A stretch of DNA of 9,764 bases from Cellvibrionales bacterium UBA5860 (GTDB taxonomy: Bacteria > Pseudomonadota > Gammaproteobacteria > Pseudomonadales > Porticoccaceae): the NCBI GenBank assembly GCA_002431545.1, contig DJFY01000100.1, forward strand, positions 6,191 through 15,954, read 5' to 3'. The position numbers and the translations under genes were made by a program. Position 1 is the stretch's first letter; each line of letters begins with the position of its first letter. Shown here in pieces: positions 1-6,283 of the stretch. The notes beneath the pieces are model-generated. The model saw only the letters and a list, made by a program, of their open reading frames with translations, was not told where the DNA came from and searched no databases.

Positions 1-789
1 CAGATGAGTAAGTTACTGACGGACTGCACGCAGCTTGACGGCACCACCCGGCACAAGACTGCCAGTGGTGAAGACGTCTACGCCCTTTGTGGTGTCGGTT
101 CCTTTGGCGAATACATGGTCATGCCCGCCGGCTCGGCGATCAAGGTTGCCGATGACACCCCGCTCGACAAAACCTGCCTGATCGGCTGTGGCGTAACCAC
201 TGGTACGGGTGCTGCGCTGAATACCGCCAAGGTTCAGTGGGGCGAATCATGTGCCATTATCGGCTGTGGCGGGGTCGGGCTTTCCATCCTGCAGGGCGCG
301 CGCATCGCGGGCGCCAGCATTATCATCGCCATCGATCCGATGGAAGAGAAGCGCGAATTGGCGATCGAGCTGGGCGCTACCCATACCATCAACCCGTTTG
401 AGGAAGACGCCGAAGCCAAAGTCAAGGAAATCACCGGCGGTGTCGGTGTTCATTATGCGTTTGAGGCCCTGGGCCGGGTGGAAACCATGGCCCAGACCTG
501 GGGCATGCTCAGACCTACCGGCAAGGCCATCATCGTGGGTGTGGCGTCGCTCGACCAGTCGGTGAAGATCCCTGCTGCCGGTCTCCTGGCCGAATACGAA
601 ATCCAGGGCTCCTGTTATGGTTCGTCGACGCCCAAGCGCGACATTCCCCGTTTTGTGGATCTGTACAAGTCGGGACAGCTGAAGCTCGATGAAATGATCA
701 CCCAGCAGATCGGGCTTGTGGATATTAACCGTGCATTCGAAGAGATGGGGCGCGGCGAAGGCGCACGTTCCGTGATCGTTTACGGCTAA
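1..789 (+). CDS. Zinc-dependent alcohol dehydrogenase (MDR family), 5'-truncated by window edge
   Basis: This is the C-terminal part of a medium-chain (MDR) zinc alcohol dehydrogenase, which oxidises an alcohol to an aldehyde or ketone with NAD(H) in the cytoplasm. The frame is open from base 1. The ATG at 4 is internal: alignment with the complete paralogue at 847-1950 puts it at residue 108, so about 106 residues, with the first two catalytic zinc ligands and the structural zinc loop, lie upstream. Visible here are the third zinc-ligand region (IGCGVTTG, Cys codon 187-189), the Rossmann motif GCGGVG (about 262-279) and the acidic IAIDP strand end that favours NAD over NADP. The sequence LDGTTRHKTASGEDV followed by GSFGEY recalls class III-like and NDMA-dependent (nicotinoprotein) dehydrogenases. 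Identity to the next gene is about 57% by hand count. The 57-nt gap to that gene suggests co-transcription. The substrate cannot be read from sequence. Confidence 0.93.
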   Translation, partial: QMSKLLTDCTQLDGTTRHKTASGEDVYALCGVGSFGEYMVMPAGSAIKVADDTPLDKTCLIGCGVTTGTGAALNTAKVQWGESCAIIGCGGVGLSILQGARIAGASIIIAIDPMEEKRELAIELGATHTINPFEEDAEAKVKEITGGVGVHYAFEALGRVETMAQTWGMLRPTGKAIIVGVASLDQSVKIPAAGLLAEYEIQGSCYGSSTPKRDIPRFVDLYKSGQLKLDEMITQQIGLVDINRAFEEMGRGEGARSVIVYG

Positions 790-833
790 TTTCCGAATAA
801 CAGACCAAATTGCACGCCGACTTAAAATCGGCC

Positions 834-840
834 GGGAGAG
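834..840 (+). promoter_or_regulatory. Ribosome binding site of second alcohol dehydrogenase
   Basis: GGGAGAG ends six bases before the ATG at 847. It fixes that start, which also matches the family N-terminus MKTKAAVL. Confidence 0.7.
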
Positions 841-846
841 AATTTT

Positions 847-1950
847 ATGAAAACCAAAGCAGCAGTACTGTACGAAATCGGTTCTCCGCTCGTCATCGAG
901 GAACTGGAGTTGGAAGGCCCGAAGGCCAATGAGATATTGATCAAATACACCGCGAGCGGTATCTGTCACAGCGATTATTCCTTCCGCTATGGCGTTATCG
1001 AAAGTGAGATCCCCTCGGTGCTGGGCCACGAAGGCGCTGGCGTGGTGGAAGAGGTTGGTCCCGGTGTCACCGAGCTCAAACCGGGAGACCACGTCATCGC
1101 CGCGCTGACCCCTGCCTGTGGCAACTGCATGTTCTGCCTGGAGCGCAAGCCGTTCATGTGTGTCGAGATGGGTAAGGTCATCTGGCAGGGTTGTCTGCCG
1201 GACGGCAGCACGCGACTAAAGAACTCGAAGGGCCAGGCGATTCGCCAGTTGGTTGGTGTCGGCACCTTTTCCGAGCGGGCGGTGATCCCTGCAGGTAATG
1301 CCATCAAGGTCGACAACAATGCGCCGCTGGATACCGTGTGCCTTATCGGTTGTGGCGTTACCACCGGTGTGGGCGCCGCCCTGAACACTGTGAAGATCAA
1401 TCCCGGTGACAGCTGTGCGGTAATCGGCTGCGGCGGAGTAGGGCTTTCCATTATCCAGGGCGCTCGCATTGCCGGTGCCACCATGATCATTGCCATTGAC
1501 CCCGTAGCCCAGAAGCGCGAGCTGGCGATGAGCATGGGCGCCACTCACACCATCGATCCCACAGCGGTCAACGCGATCAAGGAGGTGCGCGCGCTGAGCC
1601 GTGGCGGGGTGCATTTTGCCTTCGAGGCGCTGGGCTTGAAGGAGACTATCGAGCAGGCCTGGTCCATGCCGCGGGCTACCGGTACGGCGGTTATCGTCGG
1701 CGTGCCCTCGCCCGACACCGAAATCGATCTGCCGGTGCTGGGCTTCTTTGGTGAAAAGCATTTCAAGGGTTCCGCCTACGGCACCTCAGTGCCGTCCAAG
1801 GACATTCCCAAGTTCGTCGATCTGTTCATGAAGGGTGATCTCAAGCTCGATGCCATGATCACCAATCGCATTCGGCTCGAGGACGTTAACGACGCCTTCG
1901 ATGCCATGAGTCGTGGCGAAGGTGCCCGTTCGGTCATCATGTACGACTAA
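847..1950 (+). CDS. Zinc-dependent alcohol dehydrogenase, MDR class III-like
   Basis: This complete 367-residue MDR alcohol dehydrogenase has the usual family length. The N-terminal GroES-like domain carries catalytic zinc ligands Cys40 (in CHSD), His61 (in GHEGAG) and Cys169 (in IGCGVTTG). Structural zinc ligands are Cys91, Cys94, Cys97 and Cys105. The Rossmann domain has GCGGVG at 194-199 and Asp218 ending the second strand (IAIDP), which predicts NAD(H). The N-terminus and overall pattern resemble NDMA-dependent or class III-like dehydrogenases, so the cofactor may be tightly bound; that is inference. It sits 57 nt after a paralogue with about 57% identity, suggesting an old tandem duplication with divergent substrate range. 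One local oddity is WSMPRATG at 272-279, where the paralogue has WGMLRPTG: a proline has moved within an otherwise conserved segment. With the SMP-30 and epoxide hydrolase genes nearby, a role in oxidising alcohols or diols from a cyclic substrate is plausible. Confidence 0.95.
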   Translation: MKTKAAVLYEIGSPLVIEELELEGPKANEILIKYTASGICHSDYSFRYGVIESEIPSVLGHEGAGVVEEVGPGVTELKPGDHVIAALTPACGNCMFCLERKPFMCVEMGKVIWQGCLPDGSTRLKNSKGQAIRQLVGVGTFSERAVIPAGNAIKVDNNAPLDTVCLIGCGVTTGVGAALNTVKINPGDSCAVIGCGGVGLSIIQGARIAGATMIIAIDPVAQKRELAMSMGATHTIDPTAVNAIKEVRALSRGGVHFAFEALGLKETIEQAWSMPRATGTAVIVGVPSPDTEIDLPVLGFFGEKHFKGSAYGTSVPSKDIPKFVDLFMKGDLKLDAMITNRIRLEDVNDAFDAMSRGEGARSVIMYD

Positions 1951-1987
1951 ATATGCGCCAGGAAATTGCTTGAAGCAATGAACTGAA

Positions 1988-2020
1988 AACGGCCCGTGAG
2001 GTTAGCACCCATGGGCCGTT
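1988..2020 (+). terminator. Probable intrinsic terminator after the dehydrogenase pair
   Basis: An eight-base perfect stem, AACGGCCC (1988-1995) with GGGCCGTT (2013-2020), can extend inward by three more pairs including one G-U, leaving an 11-nt loop. A short T-rich stretch (GTATTTC) follows. The T tract is weak, so partial read-through into the SMP-30 gene that starts only 37 nt later is possible. Confidence 0.6.
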
Positions 2021-2040
2021 GTATTTCAGATATTCAACAG

Positions 2041-2047
2041 GGTGGAG
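2041..2047 (+). promoter_or_regulatory. Ribosome binding site deciding the SMP-30 start
   Basis: GGTGGAG lies 10 nt before the ATG at 2058. An in-frame upstream ATG exists at 2019 but falls inside the terminator hairpin. The second SMP-30 gene aligns from the 2058 methionine without gaps, so 2058 is preferred. Confidence 0.55.
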
Positions 2048-2057
2048 TAACAAAGTA

Positions 2058-2909
2058 ATGAAAGAATATACAACCTCACTTTTAGCCGATGACTTCGTGT
2101 TTCTAGAAGGGCCCCGCTGGCATGATGGCCGGCTCTGGCTGTCCGATATGTTTGGTACAACGGTTTACGCTGTCAGCCCGGACGGCACCAAGGAAGCTGT
2201 TGTTGAGCTTCCCAACCGTCCCTCCGGGCTGAACTTTATGCCGGATGGCTCACTGGTGATTGTCTCCATGGCCGATCGCAAGCTGATGCGCTGGCATGGT
2301 GGTGAGTTAACGGAGTACGCTGACCTGTCAGCAGATCTGGCCTACGATATCAATGATTCCGTGTGCGCCTCTAATGGCGATATATACGTAGGCACCTTCG
2401 GCTATGATGTCTTTGCCCACGAAGATCCCAAGCCCGCGACCCTGACTTTGGTCAAGGCGGATGGCACGATAAAAACTGTTGCTGACGATATCCATTTCCC
2501 CAATGGTGCGGCGATTACACCGGATGGCAAAACTCTGATTATCGCTGAGACCTTCGTTAACAAGGTCACCGCTTTTGACCGGGCCGAGGATGGTACGCTC
2601 AGTAATCGCAGGGTGTTTGCTGATTTGGGTGATTACACCCCCGATGGTATTTGTCTTGATGTGGAAGGTGCGGTTTGGGTATCCGCCTTTGAGCAGGGGG
2701 AGTTTATCCGGGTTCACGATGGCGGCGAGATATCCGCGAAAATCGATACCGGAGGTAAGCGGGCAGTGGCTTGTAACCTCGGCGGCGACGATGGTAAAAC
2801 TTTGTTCTGTCTGATATACGATGGCGATCTCGACGATATTCCCAAGGGAGCTCGCAATGCCAAGATTGAGACAGCGCAGGTTGATGTTGCCGGCGCCGGC
2901 TCTCCCTAA
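2058..2909 (+). CDS. SMP-30/gluconolactonase/LRE-family protein (copy 1)
   Basis: This 283-residue six-bladed beta-propeller of the SMP-30/gluconolactonase family is usually a divalent-metal-dependent lactonase or esterase-like hydrolase. The metal ligands expected for the family are visible: Glu17 in FLEGPRW, Asn99 in DIND, Asn149 in HFPNG and Asp196 in YTPDG. Blade motifs such as PDG recur. No signal peptide is apparent, so it is probably cytoplasmic. The start at 2058 rests on a ribosome binding site and on gapless alignment with the paralogue at 8374-9225, which is also 283 residues, about 53% identical by hand count, and ends in the same AGSP. It follows the dehydrogenase pair after a hairpin and may be partly co-transcribed with it. 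The last five codons including the stop are duplicated directly downstream. A likely role is opening a lactone intermediate in a catabolic pathway; the substrate is unknown. Confidence 0.93.
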   Translation: MKEYTTSLLADDFVFLEGPRWHDGRLWLSDMFGTTVYAVSPDGTKEAVVELPNRPSGLNFMPDGSLVIVSMADRKLMRWHGGELTEYADLSADLAYDINDSVCASNGDIYVGTFGYDVFAHEDPKPATLTLVKADGTIKTVADDIHFPNGAAITPDGKTLIIAETFVNKVTAFDRAEDGTLSNRRVFADLGDYTPDGICLDVEGAVWVSAFEQGEFIRVHDGGEISAKIDTGGKRAVACNLGGDDGKTLFCLIYDGDLDDIPKGARNAKIETAQVDVAGAGSP

Positions 2910-2924
2910 GCTGGTTCTCCCTAA
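2895..2924 (+). repeat. 15-bp tandem duplication of the SMP-30 3' end including its stop codon
   Basis: The unit GCCGGCTCTCCCTAA (2895-2909) is followed at once by GCTGGTTCTCCCTAA (2910-2924), matching at 13 of 15 bases. The frame is preserved, so both copies read Ala-Gly-Ser-Pro-stop, and both mismatches are at synonymous third positions. Confidence 0.85.
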
Positions 2925-2970
2925 GATTGTGACCTGCCAGATTGGCTGTTGATACCCAATGCCGCTGGCA

Positions 2971-3000
2971 GCTAAACCAAAAAAAGCTAAACCAAGAAAA
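2971..3000 (+). repeat. 15-bp tandem repeat, two units
   Basis: Units GCTAAACCAAAAAAA (2971-2985) and GCTAAACCAAGAAAA (2986-3000) are adjacent and match at 14 of 15 bases. This A-rich element shares its 15-bp period with the duplication 46 nt upstream. Confidence 0.85.
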
Positions 3001-3094
3001 CACTAGCGATGCCGGCCGGATCAGACCCCGTTCGACCGGTATCGGTAGAGGTTTTCGGCCTCTCGGTATTCTGTTTCTGGTCAAGCGTGTTTCC

Positions 3095-3161
3095 TTGTCG
3101 CATTTGACGCTATTTCATCGATGCGACAATGTGGGTTGCGCGCTGCGTCCAGCCATTGTCG
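3095..3161. repeat. Three-armed inverted repeat upstream of the LPS kinase
   Basis: TTGTCGCAT (3095-3103) pairs perfectly with ATGCGACAA (3121-3129) across 17 nt. The overlapping CGACAATG (3124-3131) also pairs perfectly with CATTGTCG (3154-3161) across 22 nt. The two hairpins compete for the middle arm. Arm centres are about 29 and 32 bp apart, close to three helical turns. The element could be an RNA switch or a protein operator; there is no direct evidence for either. Confidence 0.6.
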
Positions 3162-3229
3162 TTTAGCGGCCTTGTTGATGCGCTGCCCGAACCGGCAAGT
3201 AGTCCGAAACGCTGAGCCGGCCGATTTAC

Positions 3230-3235
3230 AGGAGA
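3230..3235 (+). promoter_or_regulatory. Ribosome binding site supporting a TTG start
   Basis: AGGAGA ends seven bases before TTG at 3243. The alternative ATG at 3252 would lie 16 bases away, too far, so the TTG start is preferred. Confidence 0.65.
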
Positions 3236-3242
3236 ACTGGGT

Positions 3243-3983
3243 TTGACGTGGATGCTCTACGGAGCGCATGGCGAACGTGTAGGTGGCACGTGCCGGGCTC
3301 TGAGTGATATTTTCAAGCTGGATTTGCCCGCGATCAGTAAGGACTCTATCAGCGACCTGGTGTACCTCGAGATCGAGGGTCACGGTTACTATGTCAAGCG
3401 CTATATCAGCGCGGGCAAATATCTGCGTCGCATTTTTGGTCCCTCGCGGGTTCGTGTGGAATGGCTGAATTTGCAGCGATTTCGACGCTGGGGGATTCCC
3501 GTTCCTGCGGTAGCGGTCTATGGCGTCGAGCGTCGAGCTGGTTTTTTTTCGCGCGGTGTACTGGTTACTGAGGCCCTGAACAGGACGACAGACTTGTTCA
3601 CGATGGCGCAAATGCGGCACGAAAACCTGTCTGACCGGCGTTGGGTTGACCGGATCATGCGGCAAGTTGCGCGCTTTACGCGTGTCATGCACGATCGATT
3701 TTTTGCCCATGGCGATCTTAAGTGGCGCAATATCCTGGTGCGGGACGGGGCAGAGCCTCAGGTTTATCTAATCGATTGCCCAGGTGGCGCCTATTTACCG
3801 CCGCCGTTCCTGGAGGCGCGCAAAATCAAGGATCTGGCATGTCTGGATAAAGTGGCGAAATCTCACTTGTCGCGCAGCCAGCGGCTGAAATTTTATCTGT
3901 ATTATCGTGGCCGGAAAAAACTGACCTGCCGAGATAAACGGCACATTCGACGTATTCTCGACTACTTTGACGGGCGAGAATAA
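3243..3983 (+). CDS. Lipopolysaccharide kinase (WaaP/InaA/Kdo kinase) family protein
   Basis: This 246-residue protein kinase-fold enzyme belongs to the LPS kinase group, whose members phosphorylate inner-core heptose or Kdo at the cytoplasmic face. A candidate ATP-anchoring lysine is Lys52 in YYVKRY, with Glu74 in RVEW as a plausible helix C partner. The catalytic loop HGDLKWRNIL (156-165) contains Asp158 and Asn163. The metal-binding Asp178 lies in LIDCPGG, where WaaP-type enzymes usually have a different IDxxR/H-like continuation. No glycine-rich loop is obvious, as is common in the InaA group. The C-terminus is strongly basic, which suits membrane or lipid contact. A run of eight T (3542-3549) lies within the gene. 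It is 90 nt upstream of the SGNH gene on the same strand and probably co-transcribed with it. The exact acceptor is unknown; a role as a kinase of another envelope glycolipid is possible. Confidence 0.82.
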   Translation: MTWMLYGAHGERVGGTCRALSDIFKLDLPAISKDSISDLVYLEIEGHGYYVKRYISAGKYLRRIFGPSRVRVEWLNLQRFRRWGIPVPAVAVYGVERRAGFFSRGVLVTEALNRTTDLFTMAQMRHENLSDRRWVDRIMRQVARFTRVMHDRFFAHGDLKWRNILVRDGAEPQVYLIDCPGGAYLPPPFLEARKIKDLACLDKVAKSHLSRSQRLKFYLYYRGRKKLTCRDKRHIRRILDYFDGRE

Positions 3984-4062
3984 GCGCGGGCATGAGGGCC
4001 GGGAATAAGCCGCTGGGGCAAGCCCTTAGATAGCGAACAGCGCGGACCCAGCGCTCAGTACC

Positions 4063-4068
4063 AGAGGA
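4063..4068 (+). promoter_or_regulatory. Ribosome binding site of the SGNH gene
   Basis: AGAGGA sits five bases before the ATG at 4074 and supports that start. Confidence 0.5.
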
Positions 4069-4073
4069 TCACA

Positions 4074-5561
4074 ATGACAACTCAGCAAAAGCCTGATTAT
4101 CGAAGAGGACGATGGGTTTTCGGCTTGTTCTGTCTCCTTCTCGCGGTGGTACTGTGGCTTCCCGGCAGTGATGTGATCGAATTGATCGTACGCCAGCGCC
4201 CGGTTCTCCTTGGGCGTTATTCTCAAGGTCATTTCGGTGCCTTGCTGGTGGTTTCAATGATGCTGGCCGGTGTGTCGCTGCTGGCCTTTTCTCGCATCAG
4301 GTCGCTACGTGAAACGCTGGGCGTATTCGCGTTGACATTTTTTTCCACAATTCTGACCATCGTCCTGGTGGTTGTCGGCAGTGGTTGGTTGCTCGGCGAG
4401 GCGCGCTACGTAGAGACTGCGGTGCGCGGTCACACGATCGAGCTTGAAGGTATGGTTCGCCACCGGCCGCCCGACCAGTTCTTCGAGTTCGTCAATCGGG
4501 ATGTGCCGGAGCAACATCGCTCCTATCCCGATCCGCCGCCGGGATATCCAGACATCGATATCGAACTGACGACGGATCGGAATGGCTTTCGCAATCGCCA
4601 GGTTCGCGACAGTTATCCCATCGTCGCCGTGGGCGACTCCTTTGTTGCCGGTTCACACGTTTCCGACAACCAGGGCTGGAGTGTCCTGTTGGCGCAGTCG
4701 CTGGGACGGGATATATACAACTTAGGTGTGTCCGGCTCCAATCCGCAGACCTATCTCAATAACTTTTCTGTGCTTGGGACTCAGTTCAACCCCGAACTGG
4801 TCGTGTTCATGCTTTACGAAGGTAACGATTTCAAACCCTTTAAACGCGGCGATGGCGCAAAAGAGCAGACGCTGGCGCGGCAGCTCAAGCTGTGGTCGAA
4901 GGCGTCACCGGTGACTCGTGGTCTCAAGCGGTTTTCCCGCGAGGTTCTGGAAACGGCGGGCGCGGACCGCCCCGTGCCCGGGTATGCGCAGACAGTAGGC
5001 TGGATGCCCGTAGCTGTCGCTGCCGGGGGGCAGGAAGCCCGATATTACGCTTTTCAGCCAAAGCGGCTGTTATATCTCAACACCTCGACGGCGCAATTTT
5101 CCGCGTCGTCCAACTGGCGCGATGTGGCGGGAATCCTCGACAAGATGCAAGAGCTGGCGCGGGAAAGGGCGTTCCATTTGTTACTGGTTTACGCGCCGAG
5201 CAAACCCCACGTTGTGATGCCACTTGTCGAGGGCGTTATCCCCGCCGATCAACTGCGTAATTTTGCAGGCTTTAAAAACCCCGACTTGCCGCCTGCCGAG
5301 CAATTTAAGACACAGTTTTTTGCCAACATTGACGCTCAGGAACAGGTGTTTACGGCTTTCTGCCAGCAGCGGGGCTTCGATTGCCTGAGCCTGACGGCAC
5401 CGTTACAACGCGCGACCGCGGCGGGCCAACAAACTTACTTCACCTATGATCAACACTGGACGCCGTTAGGGAATGCAGTCGTCGCGGATGCTATTCAGCA
5501 GCATGTGCAGGCGAGGGCGAACGCCTTGAAAACGACGGTTGATATTCAGGAGCGCTTGTAA
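4074..5561 (+). CDS. Membrane-anchored SGNH/GDSL-hydrolase-like protein
   Basis: This 495-residue protein starts with about three predicted membrane segments (roughly residues 13-30, 55-73 and 83-107), followed by a large, presumably periplasmic SGNH domain. Motifs come in canonical order: block I GDSF with nucleophile Ser189, YNLGVSG around Gly218 (oxyanion glycine), YEGND with Asn251, and C-terminal YDQHW with Asp459 and His461. The DxHW form of the last motif recalls AlgX/AlgJ-type acetyl-transfer enzymes, although there the Asp and His precede the Ser. Likely chemistry is esterase or O-acyl transfer on an exported glycan. Genes of this sort occur beside carbamoyltransferase-SxtJ-DUF5989 units in other bacteria (general recollection, not checked here); in this window it converges on such a unit from the opposite strand. 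It follows the LPS kinase in the same direction. Substrate and direction of reaction are unknown. Confidence 0.85.
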   Translation: MTTQQKPDYRRGRWVFGLFCLLLAVVLWLPGSDVIELIVRQRPVLLGRYSQGHFGALLVVSMMLAGVSLLAFSRIRSLRETLGVFALTFFSTILTIVLVVVGSGWLLGEARYVETAVRGHTIELEGMVRHRPPDQFFEFVNRDVPEQHRSYPDPPPGYPDIDIELTTDRNGFRNRQVRDSYPIVAVGDSFVAGSHVSDNQGWSVLLAQSLGRDIYNLGVSGSNPQTYLNNFSVLGTQFNPELVVFMLYEGNDFKPFKRGDGAKEQTLARQLKLWSKASPVTRGLKRFSREVLETAGADRPVPGYAQTVGWMPVAVAAGGQEARYYAFQPKRLLYLNTSTAQFSASSNWRDVAGILDKMQELARERAFHLLLVYAPSKPHVVMPLVEGVIPADQLRNFAGFKNPDLPPAEQFKTQFFANIDAQEQVFTAFCQQRGFDCLSLTAPLQRATAAGQQTYFTYDQHWTPLGNAVVADAIQQHVQARANALKTTVDIQERL

Positions 5562-5604
5562 GGGTGTTTTTATGTCACCTCGGTAGCCGGTTATTTCGAC
5601 TGAT

Positions 5605-5674
5605 GCCCTGGTGCCAGGGCGCCTGGCCATGAAGCTGGCGTAGCCTCCAGGCAAGGGCAGTTTGGACCAGGGCC
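5605..5674. repeat. Nested inverted repeats between convergent genes
   Basis: GCCCTGG (5605-5611) and CCAGGGC (5614-5620) form a seven-base near-perfect palindrome. GCCTGG (5621-5626) can pair with CCAGGC (5647-5652), and another CCAGGGC lies at 5667-5673. Five CCWGG motifs fall within 65 bp. The position between two converging units suggests a transcription-ending or pausing role, but no T tract follows on either strand, so this is not called a terminator. Confidence 0.5.
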
Positions 5675-5702
5675 TAAAACCGGGCGTTTCGAGATGGAGG
5701 GG

Positions 5703-5855
5703 TTAGAACAGGGTGTAGATAAATGGCGCGACTGCTGAACCCTGGCCGAATACCACGAGCACCCCAAGTAGAACCATGACCAGGATAATGGGCGCCAGCC
5801 AGAATTTTTTGCGTTTGCCCATAAAACCGGCGAAGTCTTTCATCAGCTCCCACAT
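5703..5855 (-). CDS. DUF5989-like small membrane protein
   Basis: This 50-residue protein is below usual gene-calling cut-offs. It begins MWELMKDFAGFMGKRKKFW, then has one strongly hydrophobic segment (about residues 19-37), and ends GQGSAVAPFIYTLF. The basic RKK before the membrane segment and the conserved-looking QGSAxAPFIYTLF tail fit the DUF5989 family, which typically accompanies SxtJ and NodU-type carbamoyltransferase genes. The basic segment suggests an N-in orientation. Its ATG overlaps the sxtJ stop codon (TGATG on the - strand, the A shared), so translation is probably coupled. A GGAG lies 11 nt upstream inside sxtJ. The molecular role is unknown; a small partner of SxtJ or of the carbamoyltransferase at the membrane is inference. 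Confidence 0.85.
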   Translation of the reverse strand: MWELMKDFAGFMGKRKKFWLAPIILVMVLLGVLVVFGQGSAVAPFIYTLF

Positions 5856-6280
5856 CAGTAGGGGGTCTCCATGTGATCTTTGTCTTGAGGTATATTTTCG
5901 ATGCGATAACTCGTCGCGCGTGGGTCGTATTTACGTGCCAACGGATCCTTGCCCAGTAGCCGCATCAGCAAACCGATGGGTAGTACCACGCCGTAAAATA
6001 TCAGGAACAGAATCAGGCGGGTATTGAACCAGCCGATTTTTTCTGCGAGCGCCATCCAGGGGGTGTAGACCAGCTTCAGGCCGCGCGGCCAGACCAGCGC
6101 CCAGAGGATGAGAACACCGCCGATGGGCGCGGTGACGCGTTGCCAGGCCATGATATCCAGATTCCAGAGCCAGGGTATTAGCCCGCCGATCAACAGAATT
6201 ATCAGGGCACCGGTCACGATGCCGAATTTTTTAAGTTCTGACTCGCCGGGTGTCGAAGCTGGTGAATCGGTTCTTGCCAT
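5855..6280 (-). CDS. sxtJ: SxtJ-family membrane protein
   Basis: This 141-residue protein has about three hydrophobic membrane segments (roughly residues 20-38, 46-64 and 86-108), then the short motif GKDPL and a polar C-terminal tail. Size, topology, the GKDPL-like motif after the last helix and the position directly after a carbamoyltransferase match the SxtJ family, named after the saxitoxin cluster but widespread outside it. The family's biochemical function is not established. Its ATG lies 3 nt after the carbamoyltransferase stop, and its stop overlaps the start of the DUF5989-like gene, so all three form one tight transcription unit. A likely role is membrane association of the carbamoylation step or handling of the glycan intermediate (inference). 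The name does not imply toxin production. Confidence 0.88.
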   Translation of the reverse strand: MARTDSPASTPGESELKKFGIVTGALIILLIGGLIPWLWNLDIMAWQRVTAPIGGVLILWALVWPRGLKLVYTPWMALAEKIGWFNTRLILFLIFYGVVLPIGLLMRLLGKDPLARKYDPRATSYRIENIPQDKDHMETPY

Positions 6281-6283
6281 GTC

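Larger units (their letters stand above)
2910..3242. other. 333-nt non-coding gap between SMP-30 copy 1 and the LPS kinase
   Basis: No convincing gene is present. The short open frames here have no ribosome binding site or recognisable family. The gap holds the second half of the stop-codon duplication (2910-2924), a 15-bp tandem repeat (2971-3000) and a three-armed inverted repeat (3095-3161). A promoter for the kinase should lie here. A TTGACG at 3105-3110 was considered as a -35 box, but no good -10 box sits at the right distance. Confidence 0.6.

Noticed and set aside
247..1092. Long open frame of 281 codons on the - strand
   Set aside because: It lies antisense across the two dehydrogenases, whose coding is certain; the product is low-complexity and has no recognisable family. 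It is a codon-bias shadow.
1965..1979. ATTGCTT-G-AAGCAAT palindrome just after the dehydrogenase stop
   Set aside because: It is short with a one-base centre, no clear role and no second copy noticed; it may be chance or an extra 3' hairpin.
2019..2057. Upstream ATG giving SMP-30 copy 1 a 13-residue extension
   Set aside because: It starts inside the terminator hairpin, lacks a ribosome binding site, and the extension is absent from the paralogue.
3105..3133. TTGACG as a -35 promoter box for the kinase
   Set aside because: The hexamer 17 bases downstream (CAATGT) is a poor -10 match, and the site lies inside the inverted repeat.
3081..3710. 209-codon frame on the - strand
   Set aside because: It is antisense to the LPS kinase, which has clear kinase motifs and a ribosome binding site; the antisense product shows no domain.
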